DNA of 64,000 nucleotides from Eubacteriales bacterium (GCA_021373115.1 JAJFTI010000011.1:26409-90408); one strand, 5' to 3'; counted from the stretch's first letter, positions 1 through 8,550 are shown. Translations and numbers: made by a program. Notes: generated by a model from the letters alone, not told the origin.

Positions 1-269
1 TCAACCGGGAATATGGCATCACAATTCTGTTTATAACACACGATATGCACCTTGCGCTTGAAAACACCGATCGCGCAATCGTGTTTGCGGACGGTCGGCT
101 CATTGCCGACGACCGCGTATCCTCCGTACTTGCCAACGACAGCGTCATCCAGCAAGCAAACCTCAAGCAAACATCGCTCTATACGCTCGCCCTTCGGCTG
201 GACCTGCCGCCCGAACAGGTGATCTGGCGCTTTATCGAGCATGAAAGGGCGGTGAAGGCGGATGAATAA
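1..269 (+). CDS. ECF-type ABC transporter ATPase, 3' end (partial)
   Basis: Only the last 88 residues are in the window; the frame is open from base 3 and the start lies upstream. The piece begins just before the H-loop of an ABC ATPase (ITHD, about residue 12) and continues into the short C-terminal region typical of EcfA ATPases, ending in a charged tail. The next gene starts 8 bases before its stop and encodes an EcfT-like membrane protein, so the pair reads as the energy-coupling module of an ECF vitamin/metabolite transporter. This ATPase would power uptake from the cytoplasmic face. The substrate-binding S component is not visible, so the substrate is unknown. Confidence 0.85.
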   Translation, partial: NREYGITILFITHDMHLALENTDRAIVFADGRLIADDRVSSVLANDSVIQQANLKQTSLYTLALRLDLPPEQVIWRFIEHERAVKADE

Positions 270-1182
270 CAAACTCGTCATCAACTTCATTCCAGGCAAA
301 ACGACATTGCATAAAATGGCGGGCAGCACAAAGGTTCTTCTGTTTGTTCTGTTTACGATCGCAATCATCGCTACGTTTGATATGCGTGTGCTTTTGCCGC
401 TGATGGTGGTTCCGTTTGCGGCAATCGTTTCCATGAAGCCAAACTATAAACCGCTGATTTTCCTTTTCGCATTCATGATCGTTACAGTCGGCATCATCGG
501 CACCGTCATGCTGCTGGTCGTTTCGCCGGACGTGGGTTTGACGCACGTCGGGTCGCATACCGAAATTCTGCAGGTATCGGATCGGCTCTATGTGACCAGC
601 GAAACGCTATGGTACGTGCTGGTTACCTTCACGAAACGCATCGCCTCTTTTGCAACGGTAATTGCGTTTGTTCTGATGACCACGCCTTCGGAATTTGCTT
701 CCGGCCTTAGTTTTCTGCGCCTGCCGTATAAGGTTTGCATTATCGTTTCCCTTGCCTATCGAACCATTCCGGATATCGCGCGCCGTTTCATCGACATCCG
801 CAACAGCATGCAGATGCGCGGCGTGGAGCTCAACAGCAAGCGAACCTCGCTGGGCAAGCGGCTCAAATATACCGGCGCCATGCTGGTTCCATTGATTATT
901 TCCTCGTTTGGCAAGGTGGAAACCATTGCCAACGCAATGGATCTGCGCGGTTTCGGAAGACTGAAAAAGCGTACCTGGTACGCGGAACATGAACTCACGC
1001 GGGCAGACAGAATCGCACGGGCGTTCTCGGCCGTGTTCGCCGCTGCGATCCTGTTTTATATTCTATACACGAAATTCCTAAACCCTTACCCCGTTACCAT
1101 GTGGTGTCCTTTTGTCAAGCTGGAGAACATCACGAAGGTGAACGTGTTTGACACGCTTTTCTTCCTGAAGTGGTTCCGTTAA
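262..1182 (+). CDS. ecfT: ECF transporter transmembrane component EcfT (CbiQ family)
   Basis: A 306-residue integral membrane protein, a little longer than a typical EcfT (about 265). Hydrophobic segments lie near residues 22-60, 70-95, 115-140 and 255-275. Two Arg-Gly motifs (MRG near residue 186, LRG near 229) sit in the cytoplasmic coupling-helix region where EcfT proteins carry the Ala-Arg-Gly motifs that contact the two ATPases. It overlaps the ATPase gene by 8 bases, so the two are translationally coupled. It would scaffold the ATPases and S component. The five SAM-hydrolase-family genes follow after 46 bases, suggesting one transcript and a related substrate, which is inference. Confidence 0.88.
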   Translation: MNNKLVINFIPGKTTLHKMAGSTKVLLFVLFTIAIIATFDMRVLLPLMVVPFAAIVSMKPNYKPLIFLFAFMIVTVGIIGTVMLLVVSPDVGLTHVGSHTEILQVSDRLYVTSETLWYVLVTFTKRIASFATVIAFVLMTTPSEFASGLSFLRLPYKVCIIVSLAYRTIPDIARRFIDIRNSMQMRGVELNSKRTSLGKRLKYTGAMLVPLIISSFGKVETIANAMDLRGFGRLKKRTWYAEHELTRADRIARAFSAVFAAAILFYILYTKFLNPYPVTMWCPFVKLENITKVNVFDTLFFLKWFR

Positions 1183-1228
1183 GGGGGTCGGGTTCTGCCC
1201 GAATGCACATTGAAAGGATGATATCTCA

Positions 1229-2068
1229 ATGAAACATGCAGTTGTCATGCAAACTGACTTCGGTGTGGAAAACATATCCGTATCCACCATGCGCGGCGTA
1301 TGCCGCCAGGTCTCGGAGGATCTGGACATCTTCGACAGCACGCATGCCGTGCGTCCGTTCGACGTACTCAACGCCTCCGACTCGCTCGTTTACACAATAC
1401 CGTTCTGGCCGGAAGGCACGGTGTTCGTCTCCGTGGTCGATCCCGGCGTAGGCACCTCGCGGCGCAGCTGCGTTGCCAGGCTGAAGAACGGCAGCTTTGT
1501 GGTTACGCCGGATAACGGCACGCTGACCTATGTTGTCGAACAGCTGGGGGTTGACCGTGTGCGCGAAATCGACGAATCCGTCAACCGTTACCCCACCACC
1601 CGCAACATCCATATTTTCCACGGACGCGATGTATATGCTTACTGCGCGGCGCGGCTTGCCGCAGGCGTGATCGATTTCGAAGGCGTTGGGCCGGAATATC
1701 CCGTGAGCGAAATCGTCATGGCGCCCTATGTCCATCCGGAAGCGAAGGGCGGCGTCCTTACCGGCATGATCAACGAAGCGCCGGAACATTTCGGCCTGAC
1801 CGGAACCAACATCCCGTTTTCGTGGCTTGCGGAGAACGGCATGAACTATGGCGACATGGTTCATATATCGATTCTGCACAACCGTGACGTCGTGCTCTAT
1901 AAAACCGTTCCGCTGGTCAAGAGCTTCGGTTATACCGAGAAGGGCACGGTTTTGGTCATCAGTTCGGAGACCGGCACCGTCATGATCGCGAAAAACCAGG
2001 GAAACCTCGTGTTGGATTATCAACTGGACTTTGGCCCGGACTGGACGTTTTCCATTACGAAAGCGTAG
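1229..2068 (+). CDS. SAM hydrolase (adenosine-forming) family protein, paralogue 1, triad intact
   Basis: 279 residues of the DUF62 / S-adenosylmethionine hydroxide adenosyltransferase family. Characterised members convert SAM and water to adenosine and methionine; relatives SalL and FlA are halogenases. The N-terminal domain has QTDFG (about residue 8), VVDPGVGT with Asp71 and Arg78, TPDNGTL, and FHGRD with His131. These match the family Asp-Arg-His triad that activates water. A C-terminal beta domain follows from about residue 165. Start ATG is preceded by GAAAGGATG. It is the first of five tandem paralogues behind the ECF genes. A hydrolase is more likely than a halogenase from the triad, but the substrate is not proven. 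Confidence 0.85.
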   Translation: MKHAVVMQTDFGVENISVSTMRGVCRQVSEDLDIFDSTHAVRPFDVLNASDSLVYTIPFWPEGTVFVSVVDPGVGTSRRSCVARLKNGSFVVTPDNGTLTYVVEQLGVDRVREIDESVNRYPTTRNIHIFHGRDVYAYCAARLAAGVIDFEGVGPEYPVSEIVMAPYVHPEAKGGVLTGMINEAPEHFGLTGTNIPFSWLAENGMNYGDMVHISILHNRDVVLYKTVPLVKSFGYTEKGTVLVISSETGTVMIAKNQGNLVLDYQLDFGPDWTFSITKA

Positions 2069-2076
2069 GTGTCCGT

Positions 2077-2940
2077 ATGCAGAAAAAAGTCATAGCCATC
2101 CAGTCCGATCTCGGCACGGTCGACGGCAGAGCCGCCCGGCTGATCGGCACGATCAAGCGAGTGGACGCGTCTTTGGACGTATGCGTAACGGAGAACAAGT
2201 GCCCCAAGGGCGACGCCGTCGTCGCTTCTACGCTGCTGTATTCCTCGCTGCCGTTCTTTCCGGAAGGGACGGTCTACCTTTCGCTTGTGGAGCGCGCGGA
2301 GGGCGGCAATCCGCCCTGCGCGGCGCTGACGAACGACAACAAGATCATTCTGACGCCGGATAACGGCACGCTCACGGTTTGGATTCACCGGTACGGGCTG
2401 AAAGCGCTCCGCCATCTGAACACAAAGAGCTGCCCCGCGGAAATGAACCCGTATGCGTATTTCGCGGCGCAGATCGCGCGCGGAGCCGTTTCCTACGAAT
2501 CGCTCGGGGAAAGCTACCCCGTATCGCAGGCGCAGACATTCGCCATGTACCCGCCAACGGTCGGCCCCGGCACCGTAGAATGCGGAATCTTCAGCGTTCT
2601 GGAAAATTTCGGAAACCTGAATCTCACCGTGTCCATTGAGGATTTCGACCGAAGCGGCATTCAGGCAGGCGACCGAGTGCGGGTAACAATCGAGCGAAGC
2701 GGATCGGTTCGTTTTGACCAAATCATCCCGTATGACCGGTCGTTCGGCTTTGCCGAGCTTGGCGCATCCATTCTGTTTAACGGCAGTTCCGGCTATCTGG
2801 GACTTGGCATGAACCAGGCAAGTTTTGCCAATGCTTATCTCAAGGACCGCTTCGAACCCGCAGGCGCGGTTGCCGAATACCGCGTCCGGATCGTCAAACA
2901 GACACAAACGTTTCGTGCTATTGAAAGGAAGAGAAAATAA
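2077..2940 (+). CDS. SAM hydrolase family protein, paralogue 2, catalytic triad lost
   Basis: 287 residues, full-length DUF62 fold: QSDLG near the N terminus, TPDNGTL in the middle, and a C-terminal domain ending in MNQASF. It is divergent at the active site. The segment aligned to VVDPGVGTxR reads LVERAEGGNP, so the catalytic Asp is Glu and the Arg is Pro. The FHGRD motif is replaced by EMNPY, removing the His. No frameshift or stop interrupts it, so it looks maintained rather than decayed. Family enzymes are trimers with active sites between subunits, so it may be a structural or regulatory partner of the intact paralogues (inference). It starts 8 bases after paralogue 1. Confidence 0.8.
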   Translation: MQKKVIAIQSDLGTVDGRAARLIGTIKRVDASLDVCVTENKCPKGDAVVASTLLYSSLPFFPEGTVYLSLVERAEGGNPPCAALTNDNKIILTPDNGTLTVWIHRYGLKALRHLNTKSCPAEMNPYAYFAAQIARGAVSYESLGESYPVSQAQTFAMYPPTVGPGTVECGIFSVLENFGNLNLTVSIEDFDRSGIQAGDRVRVTIERSGSVRFDQIIPYDRSFGFAELGASILFNGSSGYLGLGMNQASFANAYLKDRFEPAGAVAEYRVRIVKQTQTFRAIERKRK

Positions 2941-2942
2941 CA

Positions 2943-3800
2943 ATGAAAAAGCCAAATCTTGTCCTGCAAACGGACTTTGGTTTATCGACCGGTTTTGTAT
3001 GCTCCATGTACGGCGTCATTAAAATGATCGACGATTCACTGAATATTTACGACCTGAATCATGAAATCCGCCCGTTCGACATGCGCCAGGCGTCCTTCCT
3101 GCTCGCGGATACAATCCCCTACTGGGCCCCCGGAACGGTGTTCGTCTCCGTTGTGGATCCCGGTGTAGGCACCGCCCGAAAAAGCTGCGTTGCAAAGCTG
3201 AAAAACGGCAGCTATGTGGTCACGCCCGACAACGGCACGCTCACGGCAATCATCGAACAGATTGAAGAAATCCGCCAGATCGACGAAACGGTCAACCGCC
3301 TTCCCGGAAGTGAAAAGTCCGGCACGTTCCACGGACGCGACGTATTCGCCTACTGCGGCGCGCGGCTGGCCGCGGGTATCATTGACTACAAGGGCGTCGG
3401 CCCGGTCTATCCGGTCGGCGAGTGCGTCCGTTTCGCCATTTCGGAAGGCAAGGTCTCCGAGGGTCTGGCGGAAGGCCGGATTGCCGGATGCCTGAAGCAC
3501 TTTGGGGGGATCAGCAGCAACATCAGCGTAGAGCAATTTGAGAAGACCGGCATCAAGCTGGGCGACATGACGCATATCCTCATTAAAAAAGGCGAGGATG
3601 CCTTGTTTGATCAGGACGTGCTCTACCACCGCTCGTTTGGTTATGTGAAAATCGGCGAGCCGATTCTCTACAACGGCAGCACGACGCCCTATCTTTCCCT
3701 GAGCCTAAACCAGCGAAGTTTTGCGGAAAAGTACCTGCCGCATATCTTCGACATCGGGGAAGAATTCGCCGACTACCGCATTATGATTTGGAAGAAATAG
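2943..3800 (+). CDS. SAM hydrolase family protein, paralogue 3, triad intact
   Basis: 285 residues with all DUF62 landmarks: QTDFG near residue 10, VVDPGVGT with Asp72 and Arg79, TPDNGTL, and FHGRD with His130, followed by the C-terminal domain with RSFGY and LNQRSF. The start ATG is two bases after the previous stop, with AAGGAAGAG as ribosome site inside the previous gene. It is the paralogue closest to paralogues 1 and 4 across the motifs. The expected activity is hydrolysis of SAM (or a related adenosyl compound) to adenosine and the leaving group. That rests on the family, not on anything unique to this gene. Confidence 0.85.
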   Translation: MKKPNLVLQTDFGLSTGFVCSMYGVIKMIDDSLNIYDLNHEIRPFDMRQASFLLADTIPYWAPGTVFVSVVDPGVGTARKSCVAKLKNGSYVVTPDNGTLTAIIEQIEEIRQIDETVNRLPGSEKSGTFHGRDVFAYCGARLAAGIIDYKGVGPVYPVGECVRFAISEGKVSEGLAEGRIAGCLKHFGGISSNISVEQFEKTGIKLGDMTHILIKKGEDALFDQDVLYHRSFGYVKIGEPILYNGSTTPYLSLSLNQRSFAEKYLPHIFDIGEEFADYRIMIWKK

Positions 3801-3818
3801 AAAGGAGCGAGACAAACC

Positions 3819-4658
3819 ATGAAAAAGCCTTGTATTGCCATGCAGACCGACTTTGGCGTCGTGAGCGGCGCGATGATCGGTGTATGTAAAACCATCGACC
3901 CTGAGCTGGAAATATTCGATATTTCGCACAGCATTCCCAAATTCAACGTGGAAAAGGCTTCCTCGCACCTGCGCGGCGTGATCCCCTTCTGGCCCAAAGG
4001 CACGGTGTTTGTTTCCGTCGTCGATCCGGGCGTCGGCACCGCCCGGCGCGCCTGCGTCGCAAGAACCACAAACGGCTACTATATCGTTACGCCGGACAAC
4101 GGAACCCTTACCGGTGTACTCAAGGAGTTTGGCATCGACGAAGTCCGGCAGATCGACGAAACGGTCAACCGTCTGAAGGGCACCGAAAAGACGAGCATTT
4201 TTCATGGGCGCGACCTGTTTGCTTACTGCGCAGGAAAACTCGCCGCGGGCGTAATTGATTATCCGGGCGTCGGTCCGTCCTATCCGGTTTCGGAAATCGT
4301 AACGTTCACGATACCGGCGGTCTCCGTTGGGAAAAACGAGGCGCATGGCTGCGTTACCGAGCTCATGGAACCCTTCGGAAATCTGGAAACCAACATCCGC
4401 ATCGAGGACTTTGAAAAGACGGGCATCCAACACGGGGATTCCGTTCATGTATCCATCCGTCATGCCGGAAAAACGATGTTTGAAAAGTGCATCCTCTACC
4501 ATCGTTCCTTCGGATATGCTCCTGAGAACGGCGAAATCCTGTATAACAGCTCCTCCGGCTTTATGGGCATTGCGATGAACCAGCAGGATTTTGCCCGCAC
4601 CTACGGCATTGAAGGCGGCTCCGAATGGATGCTGGACATCATTAAGGAGAATTGCTGA
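3819..4658 (+). CDS. SAM hydrolase family protein, paralogue 4, triad intact
   Basis: 279 residues. QTDFG is near residue 8, VVDPGVGT carries Asp69 and Arg76, TPDNGTL is present, and FHGRD carries His129. The C-terminal domain contains RSFGY and MNQQDF. A clear ribosome site (GAAAGGAGC) precedes the ATG. It is the fourth member of the tandem array and predicted to be catalytically competent. Motif conservation with paralogues 1 and 3 suggests duplication within the lineage followed by divergence. Whether the copies prefer different adenosyl substrates cannot be read from the sequence. Confidence 0.85.
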   Translation: MKKPCIAMQTDFGVVSGAMIGVCKTIDPELEIFDISHSIPKFNVEKASSHLRGVIPFWPKGTVFVSVVDPGVGTARRACVARTTNGYYIVTPDNGTLTGVLKEFGIDEVRQIDETVNRLKGTEKTSIFHGRDLFAYCAGKLAAGVIDYPGVGPSYPVSEIVTFTIPAVSVGKNEAHGCVTELMEPFGNLETNIRIEDFEKTGIQHGDSVHVSIRHAGKTMFEKCILYHRSFGYAPENGEILYNSSSGFMGIAMNQQDFARTYGIEGGSEWMLDIIKENC

Positions 4659-4659
4659 T

Positions 4660-5145
4660 ATGGCGCTTCCCTGCGTTGTGTTGCTTTCCGACTTCGGCAG
4701 CGACGGCGCGGCTGCGCTGGCCGGCGTCTGCAAAAGCGTGAATCCGGAATTGCCGGTTTACGAACTGACGCACGACGTTCCCCGGTTTGACATTGCCGCA
4801 GCTTCGGAAATCCTCTCGGAGCAGCTTTCCGCCTGGCCGGAAGGGACGGTCTTCGTGTGCGCGGTCGATCCGCATTTCGGCACCGGAGAAAAGGTTCTGG
4901 CGTGCCTGACCAGGGACGGCTATATTGTCGTCGGCGCAGAGAACGGCTGTATGGCCGGGGTTCTCCGCGACCATAAAGCCGCACAACTCCGTACGCTGAC
5001 CGAACTGAACGCGGCCTATCTCAAACGCGAATCCTCGGCAGTTCCCCACGGCAGAAATCTGGTATACTGCGCGGCCTGCATCGCATCGGGGCGGCCTTCG
5101 TTCGCCGAGTGCGGTGAATTATTCGAACCGCCGGTAAACGCCTGA
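4660..5145 (+). CDS. SAM hydrolase family protein, paralogue 5, N-terminal domain only
   Basis: 161 residues, about 120 shorter than its neighbours: it ends just after the first domain and lacks the C-terminal beta domain that completes the active site in the trimer. The SDFGS motif and AVDPHFGT keep the Asp, but the Arg position is Glu, and the His motif is PHGRN. The ATG one base after the paralogue 4 stop, with AAGGAG upstream, is chosen over an earlier in-frame ATG at 4591 that overlaps paralogue 4. It may be a remnant of duplication or a dominant subunit partner. Catalysis on its own is unlikely. Confidence 0.72.
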   Translation: MALPCVVLLSDFGSDGAAALAGVCKSVNPELPVYELTHDVPRFDIAAASEILSEQLSAWPEGTVFVCAVDPHFGTGEKVLACLTRDGYIVVGAENGCMAGVLRDHKAAQLRTLTELNAAYLKRESSAVPHGRNLVYCAACIASGRPSFAECGELFEPPVNA

Positions 5146-5187
5146 GCCTGAGCGGGCGGCGGATGTGCGGATTCTCGTAATCAGGAA

Positions 5188-5256
5188 GCTGCCTTCCGGC
5201 AGCCGGAGCGAAATGGGAATCCGGTCGGCAAATTAAAAGCCGGTTATTTCACCGGC
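5188..5256. other. Two small hairpins downstream of the DUF62 array
   Basis: Two perfect 6-bp stems, GCTGCC/GGCAGC (5188-5203, TTCC loop) and GCCGGT/ACCGGC (5239-5256), sit in the gap before the convergent terminator. Neither is followed by a T-run, so they are more likely mRNA 3'-end structures than terminators. Confidence 0.4.
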
Positions 5257-5270
5257 CGGAATGAATGGAA

Positions 5271-5302
5271 CAATCCGGTTTCAGTTGCCTGAAACCGGAT
5301 TG
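5271..5302. terminator. Bidirectional rho-independent terminator
   Basis: A perfect 14-bp stem (CAATCCGGTTTCAG paired with its complement) and a 4-base loop, with a T-rich tail on the + side and, after a few bases, A/T-rich sequence on the other. It lies between the end of the + strand array (5145) and the end of glycerate kinase on the - strand (5306), so it can serve both. Confidence 0.85.
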
Positions 5303-5305
5303 TTA

Positions 5306-6433
5306 TTATTGCATAGTTTGTATCAGCCGCAGGAGATTCTCAATCGTGAGACGGTAATCCTGTTTGCTTCTTAACTTCGCTTCCGAAAATGGAATCGCGA
5401 GCCGGTTGGTACTGAACACCGCGCTCACCCCCTCGTTATACGCCTCATCGATGCCATCCCCGATATCCCCGACGACCGCAAGCACGGGAATTCCCGCTTT
5501 TTTCGTCCGGCGTGCAACGCCGATCACCACTTTGCCGCACAGGCTTTGGCGATCCAGCCTGCCTTCTCCGGTAATCACAAAATCCGCTCCGGCAATGCGC
5601 TCTTCAAAATGAACGGTATCCAGCACCGTTTCGATTCCGGGTTTCAGCGCCGCGCCGAAAAACGCCACCGCGCCCGCGCCCATCGCCCCGGCCGCGCCTG
5701 CGCCGGGCAGATCCGCTACGCACAGTCCCATTTCCCGCGCAATGGTTTCGTCCAGAGCGGCAAGCTCACGATCCAGCAAACGAACCATATCCTCATCCGC
5801 GCCTTTCTGCGGGGCAAAGATATGCGCCGCACCGCGGAGGCCGTGCATGGGATTATCGATGTCGCACATGGCGATTACTTCAACGCCGTTTAAAATGCGC
5901 TTCGTTTCCGTATTGTCGATTTTCGTGATTTCCGAAAGCGTACTCCCCGCAGGAACAAATGCATTTCCTTCGGAATTAAAAAACTTTGTGCCAAGCGCCG
6001 CGGCCGCGCCGCAGCCGCCGTCGTTTGTCGCGCTTCCGCCGAGACCCAGAATGATCTTTTTCGCACCCTGTTCCAGTGCGTGCCGCATCAGCTCGCCGAC
6101 GCCATAGGTTGTTGCTCGTGCAGGATCCTTTTCGTCCCCGACGAGCGGAAGCCCTGCCGCCGCAGCCATTTCGACGATCGCGGTCTCTCCGAACCGGCCG
6201 TAAAACGACATACGCCGTTCAAAAAACGGGCCTGCCGCCTCAATGCATACCTTTTCGCCCGCCATGCACGCGAGGAAACTATCCACCGTGCCCTCGCCGC
6301 CGTCCGCAACCGGGAGGCCGACCACTTCGCACGCCGGAAAAAAGCGCTTCGTCTCCTCGGTAACCATACCGCAGATTTCTTCGGATGAGATAGACCCCTT
6401 AAAGGAATCGGATACGACCGCGATCTTTTTCAT
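5306..6433 (-). CDS. glxK: Glycerate 2-kinase (GK-I family)
   Basis: 375 residues, normal for the family. It opens with the family signature KIAVVSDSFKGS, followed by VADGGEGT near residue 45, GLGGSATNDGG near 130, and ITGEGRLDRQS near 285. The enzyme phosphorylates D-glycerate with ATP, usually to 2-phosphoglycerate, in the cytoplasm. It is the last gene of the - strand catabolic operon and is followed by a strong terminator. Next to a hydroxyacid dehydrogenase of the hydroxypyruvate-reductase type, it suggests that the operon drains its substrate through hydroxypyruvate and glycerate into lower glycolysis. Confidence 0.92.
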   Translation of the reverse strand: MKKIAVVSDSFKGSISSEEICGMVTEETKRFFPACEVVGLPVADGGEGTVDSFLACMAGEKVCIEAAGPFFERRMSFYGRFGETAIVEMAAAAGLPLVGDEKDPARATTYGVGELMRHALEQGAKKIILGLGGSATNDGGCGAAAALGTKFFNSEGNAFVPAGSTLSEITKIDNTETKRILNGVEVIAMCDIDNPMHGLRGAAHIFAPQKGADEDMVRLLDRELAALDETIAREMGLCVADLPGAGAAGAMGAGAVAFFGAALKPGIETVLDTVHFEERIAGADFVITGEGRLDRQSLCGKVVIGVARRTKKAGIPVLAVVGDIGDGIDEAYNEGVSAVFSTNRLAIPFSEAKLRSKQDYRLTIENLLRLIQTMQ

Positions 6434-6448
6434 CCATTCCCTCCAATT

Positions 6449-7420
6449 TCAGCGGGAAACGACGTTTTTCGATTCTCCGCCCAAAAAGCTCTTCAGGTTG
6501 TCCACGGCAATATCCATCAAACACTGGCGGCTCTCTTTCGGCGCCCAGCTGATGTGGGGGGTAATGACGCAGTTTTTCGCCTTCAGCAGCGGGTTGTCCT
6601 CTTTGATCGGCTCGCTGGAAACCACGTCCAGTCCGGCGGCGTATACCTTGCCGCTGTTGAGCGCATCCGCCAGATCCTGCTCAACAACAAGCGGCCCTCG
6701 GCTGTTGTTGAGGATAATCACGCCGTCCTTCATCTTCGCAATCGTGCTGCGGTTGATGATTCCCTGCGTTTCCGGGAACAGCGGGCAATGCAGCGCAATT
6801 ACGTCCGACTCTTTCAGCAGCGTATCCAGCGCGACATAATCCGCGATTGCTTTTCCGGTTTCGCTCTGCATCGCATCGTAAGCGATCACGCGCATCCCCA
6901 GCGCTTTTGCAATCTTCCCCGTCGCCTGCCCGATCCGTCCAAAACCGATGATCCCCATCGTCTTGCCGTCCAGTTCCATCAGCGGATAATCCCAGAAACA
7001 CCAGTCCGGATTGGACTGCCAGCGGCCTTCGTGCACCGCCTGGTCATGGTGGCCGATGTGGTGGCAGATTTCCAGCAGCAGCGCGATGGCAAACTGACCC
7101 ACCGCCGCCGTACCGTAAGTCGGTATATTGGTCACCGTAATGCCGCGCGTTTTCGCGGCAGCCACGTCTACAACGTTATAGCCCGTCGCGAGTACGCCGA
7201 TATACCGGAGCCCTTCGCAGGTTTCTAAAACGCGCGCGTTTAAAGGCGTTTTATTGGTAAAAATAGCCTCCGCACTCCCGATCCGGCGAATGATTTCCCC
7301 TTCGTCGGTCATAGGGGTCCGGTCATATACCGTCAGTTCGCCGAATTCGTTCAGTCCGTTCCAGCTTAAATCGCCGGGGTTGAGGGTGTATCCGTCCAAT
7401 ACAACAATCTTCATTTCCAT
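6449..7420 (-). CDS. D-2-hydroxyacid dehydrogenase, probable hydroxypyruvate reductase
   Basis: 323 residues. The NAD(P)-binding motif GFGRIG lies near residue 155. The catalytic set is complete: Arg in NNSRGP (about 238), Glu in SSEPI (about 267) and His in TPHISW (about 286). These enzymes interconvert 2-oxo acids and D-2-hydroxy acids. Fifteen bases separate it from glycerate kinase, which points to hydroxypyruvate reduction to D-glycerate, though D-lactate- or phosphonate-type substrates are possible from sequence alone. Two ATG codons (7420 and 7414) are both plausible starts. Confidence 0.85.
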   Translation of the reverse strand: MEMKIVVLDGYTLNPGDLSWNGLNEFGELTVYDRTPMTDEGEIIRRIGSAEAIFTNKTPLNARVLETCEGLRYIGVLATGYNVVDVAAAKTRGITVTNIPTYGTAAVGQFAIALLLEICHHIGHHDQAVHEGRWQSNPDWCFWDYPLMELDGKTMGIIGFGRIGQATGKIAKALGMRVIAYDAMQSETGKAIADYVALDTLLKESDVIALHCPLFPETQGIINRSTIAKMKDGVIILNNSRGPLVVEQDLADALNSGKVYAAGLDVVSSEPIKEDNPLLKAKNCVITPHISWAPKESRQCLMDIAVDNLKSFLGGESKNVVSR

Positions 7421-7437
7421 TTTCTCTTTATCCTTCT

Positions 7438-8550
7438 TCAGCGAATTCCCGCCTGATTGATGGAGCGATATTCCTTCACGGTATAGCGCCCCGTCGCGGC
7501 GGATAACCAGTCCTGATAAGACTCGTCCTGCAGCGCGGCCGTTGCATCCGATTTCCAGGAATCATCCGTTCCCTCGCGGAAACCGTTGTCGTTATGTTCC
7601 ACGAAGTAGAGCACATAGGCCGCGGTTTGCGTTTTTCCAACGTAGGTATCGCCCGTTTGCCGGCTGCTATCCGTCAGCCAGGCAACGTCCCCGGACGACT
7701 GGTCGCCCAGCTCCGATCCCTTCACGTCCGTCATATGATAACACGCCTGACCCGTCTGTTCCAGCGTAATATTCTCAAATGCTTCCGCCGTCTGCGCCGA
7801 TGCAAGAAGGCTGCTGATCGCGTCCGTGTCCTTGCTGCCGTCCACATAGGCCATGAGATAGGTGTAGAGGGAATACAGGTATTCGTGTTCCCGGTAGAAC
7901 TGCTGCAGCTGTTCTTCCGTAAAGGAAAAAGACGCACGCACGCTTTGCTCGTATCGATCCGCTAGGCAGATCTTTTCCAATAATCCCCGCAGGATCGTTT
8001 CGCTCATTCCCCTGCCATACGTTTTGACCAGATATGCGGCAAAGTCGTCATATCCCGCCTTCTGACCGAGGAACCGGTAATACTCCAGTTCGGAATCAAT
8101 CTCGCTTTCCGCGCCGGTGTCAAGGGTCATTCCGTTTTTCGCCGCCTCCGCGCAAAGTACGGAGACTTTTGTTAAGCCTTCCTCCGCCTGGCGGATCAGA
8201 TACGCTTTCCAGGATTCGCCGTCTTCGGAAAGCGGGCAAGGCTGTTTTGAAAGATCCTTTGCGGTATCCAGCCCAAGCATATTCGAATAACCGTCCGCAT
8301 TTTGAACAAGTTCATCCAGCGCGCTGAAATAAAAAAAGTTCACCTGTGCAACGGTATAGTTCTCCTCGCCAATTCGAAGCGCCTTTCGGTCCGCGCCGGA
8401 CGAGCCCGAAGTGCGAACGACCCAGAGCAATACGACGCAAAAGACCACCAGAACCGCAGCGGCGATGGCGAATACCGTCATTCCCGCGCCGCTTGACTTT
8501 TTGTTTTTCAGTTGCACCGTACGTTTCATAGATGTTCCAGCCGTCTCCAT
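7438..8550 (-). CDS. Single-pass membrane protein with SurA/PrsA-like N-terminal domain
   Basis: 370 residues. A basic N terminus is followed by one transmembrane helix near residues 25-45, then a hydrophilic extracellular part. The section from about 55 to 215 has the helical pattern of the SurA_N chaperone domain found in foldases such as PrsA. No recognisable parvulin active-site motif was found in the remainder. It would be anchored outside the membrane and may help fold secreted or membrane proteins. It sits between the amidohydrolase and dehydrogenase genes with short gaps, so it is co-transcribed with a sugar-uptake operon, which is odd. The start is uncertain: ATG at 8550 or 8529. Confidence 0.5.
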   Translation of the reverse strand: METAGTSMKRTVQLKNKKSSGAGMTVFAIAAAVLVVFCVVLLWVVRTSGSSGADRKALRIGEENYTVAQVNFFYFSALDELVQNADGYSNMLGLDTAKDLSKQPCPLSEDGESWKAYLIRQAEEGLTKVSVLCAEAAKNGMTLDTGAESEIDSELEYYRFLGQKAGYDDFAAYLVKTYGRGMSETILRGLLEKICLADRYEQSVRASFSFTEEQLQQFYREHEYLYSLYTYLMAYVDGSKDTDAISSLLASAQTAEAFENITLEQTGQACYHMTDVKGSELGDQSSGDVAWLTDSSRQTGDTYVGKTQTAAYVLYFVEHNDNGFREGTDDSWKSDATAALQDESYQDWLSAATGRYTVKEYRSINQAGIR

